From positions 248,001 through 312,000 of the forward strand of contig NZ_AOLN01000006.1 in assembly GCF_000337815.1 (NCBI RefSeq): a stretch of 64,000 nucleotides of DNA, read 5' to 3'. Positions 27,784-35,931 of this stretch are shown here, piece by piece. This DNA is from Haloferax mucosum ATCC BAA-1512 (GTDB taxonomy: Archaea > Halobacteriota > Halobacteria > Halobacteriales > Haloferacaceae). The stretch's first letter is position 1. Each line of letters begins with the position of its first letter. The translations under genes were made by a program, and so were the position numbers. The notes beneath the pieces were generated by a model. It saw only the letters and a list, made by a program, of their open reading frames with translations, searched no databases and was not told the origin of the DNA.

Positions 27784-29244
27784 TCAGTCGTCGGCGTGGC
27801 CGTGGTCGTGGTCGTGTTCGGGAGTGAACGTGACGCCGTTGATTTCGATTTCGTCGGGGACGCGGCTGGTGTCGTGCGTGCCGACCGGCGGCAGGTTCGC
27901 CTCGGCGGCCGCGGACACGGTCAGGTCGGTCTCGGACTCGATTTCCGACATCTCGCCGTCGGCGTCGCGGGCGTCTTGGTCGATGCGCATCGAACAGAAC
28001 TCGACGCCGCACATCGAACAGAAGCGCGCTTCCTTGTAGTTATCGCCGGGGAGCGTCTGGTCGTGGTACGACCGGGCGCGTTCGGGGTCGAGCGCGAGGT
28101 CGAACTGGCGTCGCCAGTCGAACTCGTAGCGCGCTTCGGAGAGCGCGTCGTCCCAGTCGCGGGCACCGGGAAGGTCGTTGGCGACGTCCGCGGCGTGGGC
28201 GGCGATGCGGTAGGCGGCGAGGCCCTCGCGCACGTCTTCTTTTTCGGGCAAACCGAGATGCTCTTTGGGCGTCACGTAACAGAGCATGGCGGCTCCGGAA
28301 CGACCGGCTTCGGCGGCTCCGATGGCGCTCGTGATGTGGTCGTAGCCGGGGGCGACGTCGGTGACGAGCGGGCCGAGAACGTAGAACGGCGCGCCGTCGC
28401 AGACGGCCTGCTGGCCTTCGACGTTGTCGGCGACTTTGTCCATCGGAACGTGACCGGGACCTTCGACCATCACCTGTACGCCGTGGTCCCAGGCAGTCCG
28501 CGTGAGTTCGCCCAGCGTTTTGAGTTCGGCAAACTGCGCGTCGTCGCAGGCGTCGGCGAGACACCCCGGTCGAAGTCCGTCGCCGAGCGAGAAGGTCACG
28601 TCGTGTTCGGCGAAGATGTCACAGATCTCTTCGAATTTCGTGTACAGCGGGTTCTGCATCCCGTTTTCTTCCATCCATTGTGCGAGGATGGACCCGCCGC
28701 GAGAGACGATTCCCGTCTTTCGACCGTCAGTCAACGGCAGGTGTTCCATCAACACACCGGCGTGAATCGTCATGTAATCGACGCCCTGTTTGGCCTGCTT
28801 TTCGATGACGTCGAGGAGGAGTTCGTGGGTGATTTCGTCGGGGCTTTCGGCGCGCTTGACCGCCTCGTAAATCGGCACTGTTCCGACTGGGACGGGCGAG
28901 TGTGTGATGTTCGCCTCCCGAATCTCGTCGAGGTTCGACCCCGTAGAGAGGTCCATCACGGTGTCTGCACCGTAGTGGACCGCCGTGTGGAGTTTCTGAA
29001 GTTCGCCTTGGATGCTACTCGTCTCCTCGCTGTTGCCGATGTTGGCGTTGACCTTCGTGGAGAACTCCCGTCCGATAATCATCGGGTCGAGCGACTCGTG
29101 GGCGTGGTTGGCCGGGATAACGGCCTGCCCGTCCGCAACCTGTTGCCGGACGAACTCGGGGTCGCGGTTCTCACGCTCTGCCACGCGTTCCATCGCCGGG
29201 GTCACCTGCCCGTCGCGGGCACGCTGCATTTGAGTTGACGCCAT
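27784..29244 (-). CDS. thiC: Phosphomethylpyrimidine synthase ThiC
   Basis: 486 residues. ThiC is a radical-SAM enzyme that turns aminoimidazole ribotide into the thiamine pyrimidine HMP-P. The [4Fe-4S]-binding CX2CX4C motif is present at C409-C412-C417 (CSMCGVEFC). Family stretches [15 protein letters not shown] and [11 protein letters not shown] are also present. The C-terminal 65 residues form an acidic tail ending in a His-rich HDHDHGH, unlike most bacterial ThiC. The gene is monocistronic, with a TATA box and a palindrome just before the start, which suggests control by a thiamine-responsive repressor such as ThiR; no TPP riboswitch is apparent. Confidence 0.96.
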   Translation of the reverse strand: MASTQMQRARDGQVTPAMERVAERENRDPEFVRQQVADGQAVIPANHAHESLDPMIIGREFSTKVNANIGNSEETSSIQGELQKLHTAVHYGADTVMDLSTGSNLDEIREANITHSPVPVGTVPIYEAVKRAESPDEITHELLLDVIEKQAKQGVDYMTIHAGVLMEHLPLTDGRKTGIVSRGGSILAQWMEENGMQNPLYTKFEEICDIFAEHDVTFSLGDGLRPGCLADACDDAQFAELKTLGELTRTAWDHGVQVMVEGPGHVPMDKVADNVEGQQAVCDGAPFYVLGPLVTDVAPGYDHITSAIGAAEAGRSGAAMLCYVTPKEHLGLPEKEDVREGLAAYRIAAHAADVANDLPGARDWDDALSEARYEFDWRRQFDLALDPERARSYHDQTLPGDNYKEARFCSMCGVEFCSMRIDQDARDADGEMSEIESETDLTVSAAAEANLPPVGTHDTSRVPDEIEINGVTFTPEHDHDHGHADD

Positions 29245-29251
29245 TAACCAC

Positions 29252-29279
29252 CTAGTGATACCACTAGCTGATAATCTTT
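29252..29279 (-). promoter_or_regulatory. thiC promoter with palindrome between TATA box and start
   Basis: A perfect inverted repeat CTAGTG-N4-CACTAG on the minus strand (29252-29267) lies 8-23 bp before the ATG at 29244. The TATA-like AAGATTATC is just upstream (29271-29279). The palindrome covers the likely transcription start, the classic place for a repressor operator. ThiR is the obvious candidate by function only. Confidence 0.55.
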
Positions 29280-29520
29280 ATGACAAGCGGCTCTAACAGT
29301 TGTTGCCAGTACGGATTTCTAATTCACGAACGTAGTGAAATGAAGTATCTGAATTCAACCTCTCGGGTATACTTCACGTTGGCCAACATGGACGGTCAAG
29401 AGAGTAGATTGCTCGGTGACATCTACAGCGCCAGTCAGGGTCGGTTTGTGATTTCAGATGATCAAGACTTCAATCGGTCTCACCAAAAAAGTATCACTTT
29501 CAACACACTGACGATTAGAT

Positions 29521-29733
29521 ATGGCTGTTGTCATCTCTGCGCCAAAATCTCCGGCAGATTGGCTGATCTTCGCCATAGGAGTCTTCTACTTCGTGAGTAC
29601 TGTCGTCTTTCTCACGACGGGAGATTTCGCCAACTCGCTCCAGATGGGGTTTTCTTCAATGGCGATAACCGTAGGACTCACTACTGTTCTCGTTTTGCTT
29701 TGGCGGCGTTTCACACCTACAATCGCCAAATAA
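29521..29733 (+). CDS. Small two-helix membrane protein in AT-rich insert
   Basis: 70 residues (MAVVISAPKSPADWLIFAIG), two membrane helices (about 13-31 and 38-60) and a basic tail RRFTPTIAK. Base composition is distinctly AT-richer than the surroundings. An AAAAAAGTATC TATA element (29485-29495) lies 26-36 bp before the ATG, fitting a leaderless gene. A hairpin follows the stop. It faces the remnant of a DUF2249 gene, suggesting the whole 29.27-29.77 kb segment was inserted. No family recognised. Confidence 0.6.
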   Translation: MAVVISAPKSPADWLIFAIGVFYFVSTVVFLTTGDFANSLQMGFSSMAITVGLTTVLVLLWRRFTPTIAK

Positions 29734-29903
29734 GCACTCTGTAGTGAACGATTCGCCATTTCACTGTAGAACAGCGGCTTCGGGTCGTGGTCGTTCAGAA
29801 TCGTGAGCGACTCGCCGGAGTCGAGGTCGTCGAACGCCTCGTGAATCTTCGGGTGGCGCTTCGCAGGGGGCACTGCTCGAACGTCGAGCGTCGTATCAGA
29901 CAT
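29586..29903 (-). pseudogene. Truncated DUF2249-domain gene
   Basis: The first 46 residues (MSDTTLDVRAVPPAKRHPKI onward to NDHDPKPLFY) are a good DUF2249 N-terminus. This domain is normally 70-80 residues and continues with a conserved acidic/aromatic second half. After residue 46 the frame reads into AT-rich sequence, partly antisense to the small membrane protein, and loses all resemblance. So homology covers only about 29766-29903. Probably a gene cut by an insertion, although the fused 105-residue frame might still be translated. Confidence 0.65.
29738..29770 (+). terminator. Hairpin at the break of the DUF2249 gene
   Basis: TCTGTAGTGAA (29738-29748) and TTCACTGTAGA (29760-29770) can pair at all 11 positions in plus-strand RNA, two of them as G-U. 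It follows the small membrane protein's stop by 4 bp, so it could end that transcript. Its right arm lies at the point where DUF2249 similarity stops, so it may instead be the end of an inserted element. Confidence 0.4.
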
Positions 29904-30020
29904 ACATCCCGCGGTTCGCTGGTGACCGCCGAGAGCGTTCCCCGAACGTGTTCGCCGAGGCGCGTCGGAAGCGCCGACGCGACAGATGCACTCACGGTTC
30001 GAGACCGCGAATGTGACGCC

Positions 30021-31349
30021 TCAGGGCCAGAGGCCGCGGGCGTCGTGTGCCGCCGCGATTCGCTTGAGCGCGACGATGTAGGCCGCATCGCGCCACAGTA
30101 CGTCGCGGGATTCGTACTCGTCGCGGACGACGTTCCACGCACGCAACATCTCCGATTCGAGTTCGTCGTGGACGCGTTCGAGCGACCACGCACGCCGGTT
30201 GATGTCCTGGAGCCACTCGAAGTAGCTCACGGTGACGCCACCGGCGTTGGCGAGGATGTCGGGGACGACCGGGATACCGCGCCGTTCGAAGACGGCGTCG
30301 GCCGCGCTCGTCGTCGGGCCGTTGGCACCCTCGACGATGAGGTTCGCCCGCACGTCGTTTGCGTTTTCGGCGGTCAGGACGTTCCCGACGGCCGCGGGGA
30401 TGAGCACGTCAACGTCGAGTTCGAGGAGTTCCTCGTTAGAGAGCGTCTCCGGCGCGTCGTACTTCATGACGGCCTCGGGTTCCGATTCGTGGGTGGGAAT
30501 CGCGTGGGTGTCGAGTCCGTCGGGGTCGTAGATGGCCCCGTTCACGTCGGAGACGGCGACGACGTTCGCACCGGCACTTTCGAGCAAGCGGGCGGCGGGC
30601 GCGCCGACAGAGCCGAATCCTTGCACGGCGACGGTGGTGTCTTCGATGTCCCAGCCGAGGTAGTCGATGGTCTCCCGGGCGATGATGGCGACGGAGCGAC
30701 CGGGGGCCGTATCGCGGCCTTTGCTCCCGCCGACGATTGGTGGCTTGCCCGTCACGACGCCGGGGATGGTCTCGCCTTCCTGCATCGAGTAGGCGTCCAT
30801 GAACCACGCCATCGTCTGGGGGTCGGTGCCCATGTCGGGCGCAGGGATGTCCTTCGTGGGACCAACCGAGGTTCGGATTTCCTGCGTGAACCGGCGGGTG
30901 AGACGCTCTTTTTCGTCGCGGCTCAGGTCCTTTGGGTTGACCGCGACACCGCCTTTCGCCCCGCCGAAGGGGAGGTCCATCACGGCGCACTTCCACGTCA
31001 TCCACATCGAAAGCCCGACGCACTCGTCGCGGGTCACGTCGGGGTGGTAGCGAAGTCCGCCCTTGTAGGGACCGCGCACGCTGTCGTGTTGGGCGCGGTA
31101 GCCGGTGTAGACTACGACCGAGCCGTCGTCGCGCTCGACGGGAACGGTCACCTCGTGGACCGACTCGGGATGTCTGAGTCGTTCGACCACGTTCGGGTCG
31201 AGGTCGAGGTGGTCCGCGGCGCGGTAGAGCTGTCGTCGTGCGGTTTCGAGCGCCGACTCCGTCGGTGGCTCCAGTCCCGCGTCGGTGGCAGTCGTCGCAT
31301 CCGCGGCATCGCGGGACGACTCGGAGTCGTCAGGTTCGGACGCGTGCAT
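30021..31349 (-). CDS. gdh: Glutamate dehydrogenase (Glu/Leu/Phe/Val family)
   Basis: 442 residues. The catalytic region has the glutamate-binding [17 protein letters not shown] and the active-site segment [20 protein letters not shown], and the C-terminal half has the Rossmann loop [17 protein letters not shown]. The first 35 residues are a low-complexity acidic extension. It interconverts glutamate and 2-oxoglutarate with NAD(P). Haloarchaea have several paralogues and sequence alone does not settle the cofactor or the paralogue number. Its ATG overlaps the stop of the upstream 47-residue zinc-ribbon gene (TAATG), so the two are translationally coupled. Confidence 0.93.
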   Translation of the reverse strand: MHASEPDDSESSRDAADATTATDAGLEPPTESALETARRQLYRAADHLDLDPNVVERLRHPESVHEVTVPVERDDGSVVVYTGYRAQHDSVRGPYKGGLRYHPDVTRDECVGLSMWMTWKCAVMDLPFGGAKGGVAVNPKDLSRDEKERLTRRFTQEIRTSVGPTKDIPAPDMGTDPQTMAWFMDAYSMQEGETIPGVVTGKPPIVGGSKGRDTAPGRSVAIIARETIDYLGWDIEDTTVAVQGFGSVGAPAARLLESAGANVVAVSDVNGAIYDPDGLDTHAIPTHESEPEAVMKYDAPETLSNEELLELDVDVLIPAAVGNVLTAENANDVRANLIVEGANGPTTSAADAVFERRGIPVVPDILANAGGVTVSYFEWLQDINRRAWSLERVHDELESEMLRAWNVVRDEYESRDVLWRDAAYIVALKRIAAAHDARGLWP

Positions 31350-31492
31350 TATTCGAGTGGTGTGCCGCGATTCCGCAACCGGCCGCTACAGTCGGGGCAG
31401 GTTCCGGGGTTCGCGTCCGCGACGATAATCGTTCCACACTGGAAGCACTCGTAGGGTTGTTCGCTATCGGTGGTGGGTGGGACGTCTCTCAT
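31349..31492 (-). CDS. Rubrerythrin-like zinc-ribbon miniprotein
   Basis: 47 residues ([20 protein letters not shown]...). Two CxxC pairs, C16/C19 and C32/C35, form a rubredoxin-like zinc ribbon (ECFQCGT and TCPDCSG). Haloarchaea encode many such small rubrerythrin-like/DUF7129 zinc proteins. The last base of its TAA is the first base of the glutamate dehydrogenase ATG. A TATA-like CTTATAC near 31545 would give a leader of roughly 30 nt. It is easily missed because of its size. Role unknown; co-expression with GDH is inferred from the overlap. Confidence 0.8.
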   Translation of the reverse strand: MRDVPPTTDSEQPYECFQCGTIIVADANPGTCPDCSGRLRNRGTPLE

Positions 31493-31616
31493 AGATATCC
31501 GAGCGCGACGGGTCGTCCCGGCCGCGCTCTACAAACGGATACCGATTGTATAAGGGAGTATTCACACGTTGAGTATCAAAGTAGACTCCGAAAACGTACC
31601 TCGTTATTCAACCACT

Positions 31617-34484
31617 TTATGTAGTCGAGGGGTGCGCCGGAACGCCGGTGTCGTCGAACAGCACCGAGAACAGTTTTCGTTGGACCGTTCGCACGTGCTG
31701 GTAGAACGCCGGTGGTGAGATATCGAGCATCGCGGCGACATCCTCGCCCGTGTTCTCCCGCGGTGATTCGAAAAAGCCGCTGTAGTACGCCGTCTGGAGC
31801 ACTTCGAGTTGGCGGTCCGTCAGGTGCTCGAAGAACCGCGGCCCGGCCGTCTGCGCGTTCGACTGGTCGAACGTCCGTTTCGAGCGGAGTTCGACGGTTG
31901 CGAAGCTTCGTTCGACCAACTCGCTTACGTGGTGCAACTCGACGCTCTCGGGGATGTCGATGACGAGCGTCGCTCGCTCCACGTCGGCGGTTGCCCGGCG
32001 GAGCACCGCACCGTGGTCGGCGAGTTCGAGGGCGACAAACGGCTGTGCGAGTCGGATTCGAACCACGCCGCCGGAGCCGTCGGCTGAGATTCGTTGCACG
32101 TCGTCGATGGCCAGAACGTCTTCGGCCGCTCGCTCGACCGCGTCCAGAGACGCGTCTTCGACGGTGACGAAGACGTACGTTCCGGCCGCGGTCTGCTGGA
32201 CGCCACCTCGATAGGACACCGAGCAGTCGGCCCGCGACGCAAGTCGCGCGAGGACGAACGTCGAGTCGTCGATGTCGAACTCGACGCGGGTCAGCGAAGT
32301 CGTCAAGAGAGCGTGTTTTCGTTCGAGTGCGCTCGTCGCGGACGCTATCGTCTCACCGAGTTCACCGAGGACGGCCCGGGCGGTTTCGTCGAATGCCCGC
32401 TGGTTGTCGGCGTAGACGGACAACACGCCGTACGTGAACTCGTTGTAGGCGAGCGGGATGCTCAACACGGAGAGAAAGTCGCGGGAGAGCGCGTGTTTTC
32501 GCCACGACTCCTGTCTGAGTTTGGCCGCGACGTTGGTGACCATCACCATCTCCTGTGTCGCCGCCACGCGGCCCGTGGGGTCGCCGCCCGCGGCCGTCTG
32601 TTGAATCGTCACGCTATCCAGATAGCCGCGTTCGGACCCGGCCCACGCGCGGGGTTCGAGCGTTCCCGTGGTCGAATCCGCGGTACCAATCCACGCGAAG
32701 GCGAACCTGTCATCGGCCGTCAAGCGCTCGCAGACGGTGTGTTCGATCTCCTCGCGGGTCTCCGCCTGCACGAGTGCTTGGTCGATCTCTCGAATCGTCT
32801 CGTTGATGCGGTTCAGCGCCGTCAACTGGTCGTTTCGGCGTTGCAGTTCGCGGTCCTGTTCGCGGAGCGTGCTCTCGCGGGCGACCCGGTCGAGCGCCGC
32901 CTCCGCGGTCGCCGCGAGTAAATCGACGAGTTCGCGGGCAACGTCGTCGAACGACCCGACCGCCGGCGACCCGACGACGAACACGCCGTGGTCGCCGAGC
33001 GGGACGTACGCCGCGCTTCTGAGGTCGGTCGCGCGGTGGTCGAGTTTCGGGGCGTCGTGTACGTCGTCGAAAAACAGCGCTTCGTCCTCGACGAAACTGT
33101 GGCTCACGAGCGTTCCGGCGTCGGCGTGAACGGCCGAAAGCGGGCCGTGGAGACGTTCTATCTCGGCGGAACTGGCGGCCGGACGAAGGTCGTTCGTCTC
33201 CGCGTCGAACAGGTAGACCGCGCTCGCGGCCGCATCGAGCACGCCGCCGGTGTCATCGACGACGTGCTGGGCGATTTCGTGGTCCGTCTCCGCGTAGAGG
33301 AAGTCGCGGGCGGTCTCCTGAAGCGTTGCCAGCGCCTCCTCTCGCTGTTTCCGTTTGGTGATGTCGCGGCAACTGTACAGGAGCGACCCGTCCTGAATCG
33401 AGACTTCACGGACGTTCACCAACAGCGTGTGTTCCCGGCCGAGTTTGTCGGTCGCGGTGCACTCGATGTTCTTGAGGACGCCCGTTGCCGCGAGTTCGTC
33501 GCGGTCGAACAGGTCCTCGCCGAGAAGTTCGTCGATGCCGCCCAGCGCGCGGATTTCGTCCGCCGAGTAGCCGAAGATGAAGTGAACGTTCGGACAGACG
33601 TAGGTGTAGTCGCCCGCCTCGTCGGTCATGAGGACGGTGTCCGTCATGTTGTTGAGCGTGACGCGGTGGAGTTCTTCGGACTGCCGGAGGTCCCGTTCGA
33701 GTTCGACGCGTGTCGTGATATCGACGCCCTCGACGACGATAGAGACCAGTTCGCCCCGCTCGGAGAAGACCGGTTGCGCCGAGAGTTCGACGACGTGCGC
33801 CTCGTCCGTGCCGGGTCGCGTGACGACCGCGTTTCCGAACGCACCGTCGAGCGCGGTGTCGATTATCTGCTCGACGTCCGCCCGCGTGCCGTCCGTGTCC
33901 CACCATGGAAGCGTCCAGAATGGTCGTCCGACGACATCGGCGACGGTCTCGTCGATCATCGCCTGTGCGGTCTGGTTCACGCGTTCGAGGTCGCCGTCGC
34001 CGTCGAGGACCCACGTCGCGGTGCGCGAGTCGTGAAAGATGGCGTCGAACTGGCGTGCTCGCTCGCGGCGGGTTTCGGTCCGTCGTGCGTCTCGGAGACA
34101 GCGTTCGGCCCGCGAGAGAACGGCCATCGGGTCGAACGTATCCGATTCCGAGAGCGCGATGTAGTCGTCAACGCCGGCGGCGACGGCGTCGCTGGCGAGC
34201 GACTCGCTTCCCGCGGCGGTGCACAACACGACCGGGAGCGATGGCGCGTACTCGCGGACGTTCGTCAGGAGGTCCAGCCCCGTCGAGTCGCCGAGTTCGT
34301 ACCCGGTGAGGACGCAATCGACCGCACGGGTTCGAACCGCGTCGAGTGCGTCCTCAGCAGTCGGTTCTACCAGAACGGTGGCGTCGGTACTCGTTCGGAG
34401 GGCCGTCGCAACCGACGCGACCCAATCGCTCGTCCCGGCGAGAACGACGTGAGCGGTGTCCAAGGTGCCGACGGATGCGTCCAT
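31617..34484 (-). CDS. Bat-type regulator: receiver-PAS-PAS-GAF-GAF-HTH_10
   Basis: 955 residues. Order: receiver-like domain (about 10-125), PAS (about 145-255), PAS (about 270-375), GAF (about 385-525), a short coiled coil, second GAF (about 550-690), the bacterio-opsin-activator domain (about 700-860) and HTH_10 (about 885-945, with FFEHLTDRQLEVLQTAYYSG). In the receiver the phosphoacceptor Asp expected after VDCVLT is Gly61, so phosphorylation there is doubtful. Such proteins are soluble sensors that regulate genes directly. Targets and signals are unknown; redox or light inputs through PAS/GAF are possible. The neighbouring genes suggest no target. Confidence 0.88.
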   Translation of the reverse strand: MDASVGTLDTAHVVLAGTSDWVASVATALRTSTDATVLVEPTAEDALDAVRTRAVDCVLTGYELGDSTGLDLLTNVREYAPSLPVVLCTAAGSESLASDAVAAGVDDYIALSESDTFDPMAVLSRAERCLRDARRTETRRERARQFDAIFHDSRTATWVLDGDGDLERVNQTAQAMIDETVADVVGRPFWTLPWWDTDGTRADVEQIIDTALDGAFGNAVVTRPGTDEAHVVELSAQPVFSERGELVSIVVEGVDITTRVELERDLRQSEELHRVTLNNMTDTVLMTDEAGDYTYVCPNVHFIFGYSADEIRALGGIDELLGEDLFDRDELAATGVLKNIECTATDKLGREHTLLVNVREVSIQDGSLLYSCRDITKRKQREEALATLQETARDFLYAETDHEIAQHVVDDTGGVLDAAASAVYLFDAETNDLRPAASSAEIERLHGPLSAVHADAGTLVSHSFVEDEALFFDDVHDAPKLDHRATDLRSAAYVPLGDHGVFVVGSPAVGSFDDVARELVDLLAATAEAALDRVARESTLREQDRELQRRNDQLTALNRINETIREIDQALVQAETREEIEHTVCERLTADDRFAFAWIGTADSTTGTLEPRAWAGSERGYLDSVTIQQTAAGGDPTGRVAATQEMVMVTNVAAKLRQESWRKHALSRDFLSVLSIPLAYNEFTYGVLSVYADNQRAFDETARAVLGELGETIASATSALERKHALLTTSLTRVEFDIDDSTFVLARLASRADCSVSYRGGVQQTAAGTYVFVTVEDASLDAVERAAEDVLAIDDVQRISADGSGGVVRIRLAQPFVALELADHGAVLRRATADVERATLVIDIPESVELHHVSELVERSFATVELRSKRTFDQSNAQTAGPRFFEHLTDRQLEVLQTAYYSGFFESPRENTGEDVAAMLDISPPAFYQHVRTVQRKLFSVLFDDTGVPAHPSTT

Positions 34485-34629
34485 TGCGAAGGTGTAGCAG
34501 TGCGGGTGGGTTCAACATATCGACGTGAGGGAGAGCAGTTCTCATCGCTGTCGTGGCGAGCGAAGCCCACGTCCATTGCTACCGTGCGGTAACGTAGCAA
34601 AACGGGCAGAGCAGGCGTGTCGAAATTGG

Positions 34630-34645
34630 TTTAGGTTGGCCTAAA
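34630..34645 (+). promoter_or_regulatory. Iron-box-like palindrome before the FilR1-like regulator
   Basis: TTTAGG-TTGG-CCTAAA, a perfect 6-4-6 inverted repeat, 19-34 bp before the ATG at 34664, overlapping where the TATA box should be. It resembles DtxR/IdeR-family operators (TTAGG...CCTAA core). The same arms recur at 35912. Confidence 0.7.
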
Positions 34646-34663
34646 CAACGCCATCGCACTGAG

Positions 34664-35524
34664 ATGCCAGCCGCAAATTCGACGGACGGACTCCAAAACC
34701 GAGCGGGCGGCGGGTCGGCGCGTGACGCGCTCGAATCGGTCGCCTTTCTCGCGCGGTCGGAACACCGCGTCCACGCGCTCGAACTCCTCGACGGGGAGCC
34801 ACGAACCCGCACCGAACTGACAGAACAGATGGACGTGACGAGGGTGACGCTGAGTCGAATCCTCGGCGATTTCGAGGACCGTGGGTGGATTACCCGTGGC
34901 TCGAAGCGGACGTACGCGCTCACGAGTTTCGGCGCGCTCGTGTACTCGGATTTCAAGCGACTACTCGGAACCGTCTCGGTCGGCCGCGCGTACCCCGACA
35001 TCGTAGAACGGTTGCCGACCGACTGGTTCGACTTCGACCTTCGCTGTCTCGCCGACGGAGAACTCGTCGGCGGCGAGAGCGCGGACCCGCTTTCGGCCGC
35101 CCGGGTCGTTGCGAACGCCGTGCAGAACGCGTCTACCTGCACGTCGCTTCTCGGGACGTTCATCGCGTTTCCGATGTACACGTTCGAGGAGGCGCTTCGA
35201 GCGGGGACCGAACCAGAGACGACCGTCGTGTTCGACCCCGGCGTCACAGAGCAGATGCTCACCGACGCGGACCTCCGAAACCGGTGGCAGACAATCGAGA
35301 CCGCCACCGACGACGCGGTCTACTACAGCCTCGACGAGCGCGTCCCCTGTAGTATCGACCTCATCGACGGGAACACCGTCTTTTTGACCGTTGACCGCGA
35401 CGCCGACCGCGGCTTCGACATCATCCGCTCGACACATCCGGACGTCGTCGAGTGGGCACAGGAGACGTTCGAGACGTACCACTCGCGGGCGACGCCGCTC
35501 GCCCAGCGCGTCGAACCGGAGTGA
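34664..35524 (+). CDS. HTH regulator with FilR1-type C-terminal domain
   Basis: 286 residues. A winged helix fills about 25-95 (SEHRVHALELLDGEPRTRTE, then VTRVTLSRILGDFEDRGWIT as recognition helix). The C-terminal domain (about 130-280) matches the FilR1/DUF1724-type ligand domain found behind archaeal wHTHs. An iron-box palindrome covers its promoter, and an iron transporter with the same box lies 400 bp downstream. A role in iron-dependent regulation, possibly of that transporter, is inferred; no effector is known. Confidence 0.8.
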   Translation: MPAANSTDGLQNRAGGGSARDALESVAFLARSEHRVHALELLDGEPRTRTELTEQMDVTRVTLSRILGDFEDRGWITRGSKRTYALTSFGALVYSDFKRLLGTVSVGRAYPDIVERLPTDWFDFDLRCLADGELVGGESADPLSAARVVANAVQNASTCTSLLGTFIAFPMYTFEEALRAGTEPETTVVFDPGVTEQMLTDADLRNRWQTIETATDDAVYYSLDERVPCSIDLIDGNTVFLTVDRDADRGFDIIRSTHPDVVEWAQETFETYHSRATPLAQRVEPE

Positions 35525-35540
35525 CACCGAGCAGTCTCCG

Positions 35541-35725
35541 TCTGTCCTCCCTCTGTCGCGTCTTTTCAGCTCTGTCTCGTCCCGTCTCTGTCCTCCCTCT
35601 GTCTCGTTGTCTCCGTCTCTTCCATCTCTATCTTCTCTCCGTCTCGTCTGTTCTCTCTACCCAACCTCTTTGTCGTCTCCGCTCCGTCTCTGTCTTCACA
35701 CTGCACCGTCTGTCCTCCCTCTGTC
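35541..35725. repeat. Pyrimidine-rich tract with three 17-bp repeats
   Basis: TCTGTCCTCCCTCTGTC occurs exactly at 35541-35557, 35587-35603 and 35709-35725 inside about 200 bp that is almost all C and T on the plus strand (GTCTC/CTCTGTC variants). It fills most of the 407-bp gap between the FilR1-like gene and the iron-binding protein gene. No gene fits. The rest of the gap (35726-35931) holds only the iron-regulated promoter. Confidence 0.85.
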
Positions 35726-35911
35726 CCGGACACCGGCGTTTTTCAAACCGGCGAGCGCTCGTCCAAGCAATCCCTCCACAGTCCGCCGCGCAGACGATAC
35801 AGCGTGACGACGCCCGGAGTGCAAGAAATGAGCCTTCGCTGAAAAGAACGAACACGCGATGATACGTGTAACACGGCGTGTTTCACCGTAAGCCAGGAAT
35901 CACTAAGCGTA

Positions 35912-35927
35912 TTTAGGCACGCCTAAA
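35912..35927 (+). promoter_or_regulatory. Iron-box-like palindrome before the iron SBP
   Basis: TTTAGG-CACG-CCTAAA, arms identical to the box at 34630, 5-20 bp before the ATG at 35932, so it would sit on the transcription start of a leaderless mRNA. A TATA-like CTAAGCGTAT lies just upstream. Confidence 0.75.
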
Positions 35928-35931
35928 TTGT

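Noticed and set aside
27796-29238. Long plus-strand open frame across thiC
   Set aside because: Antisense shadow of a high-GC gene; the opposite strand encodes ThiC with its CX2CX4C motif.
29280-29744. 154-codon plus-strand frame in the AT-rich insert
   Set aside because: It overlaps the better-supported two-helix protein in another frame, is rich in Cys/His/Arg without pattern, and lacks a spaced promoter.
29323-29770. Complete insertion sequence
   Set aside because: End motifs are short and only partly matching and there is no transposase; kept only as a possible remnant.
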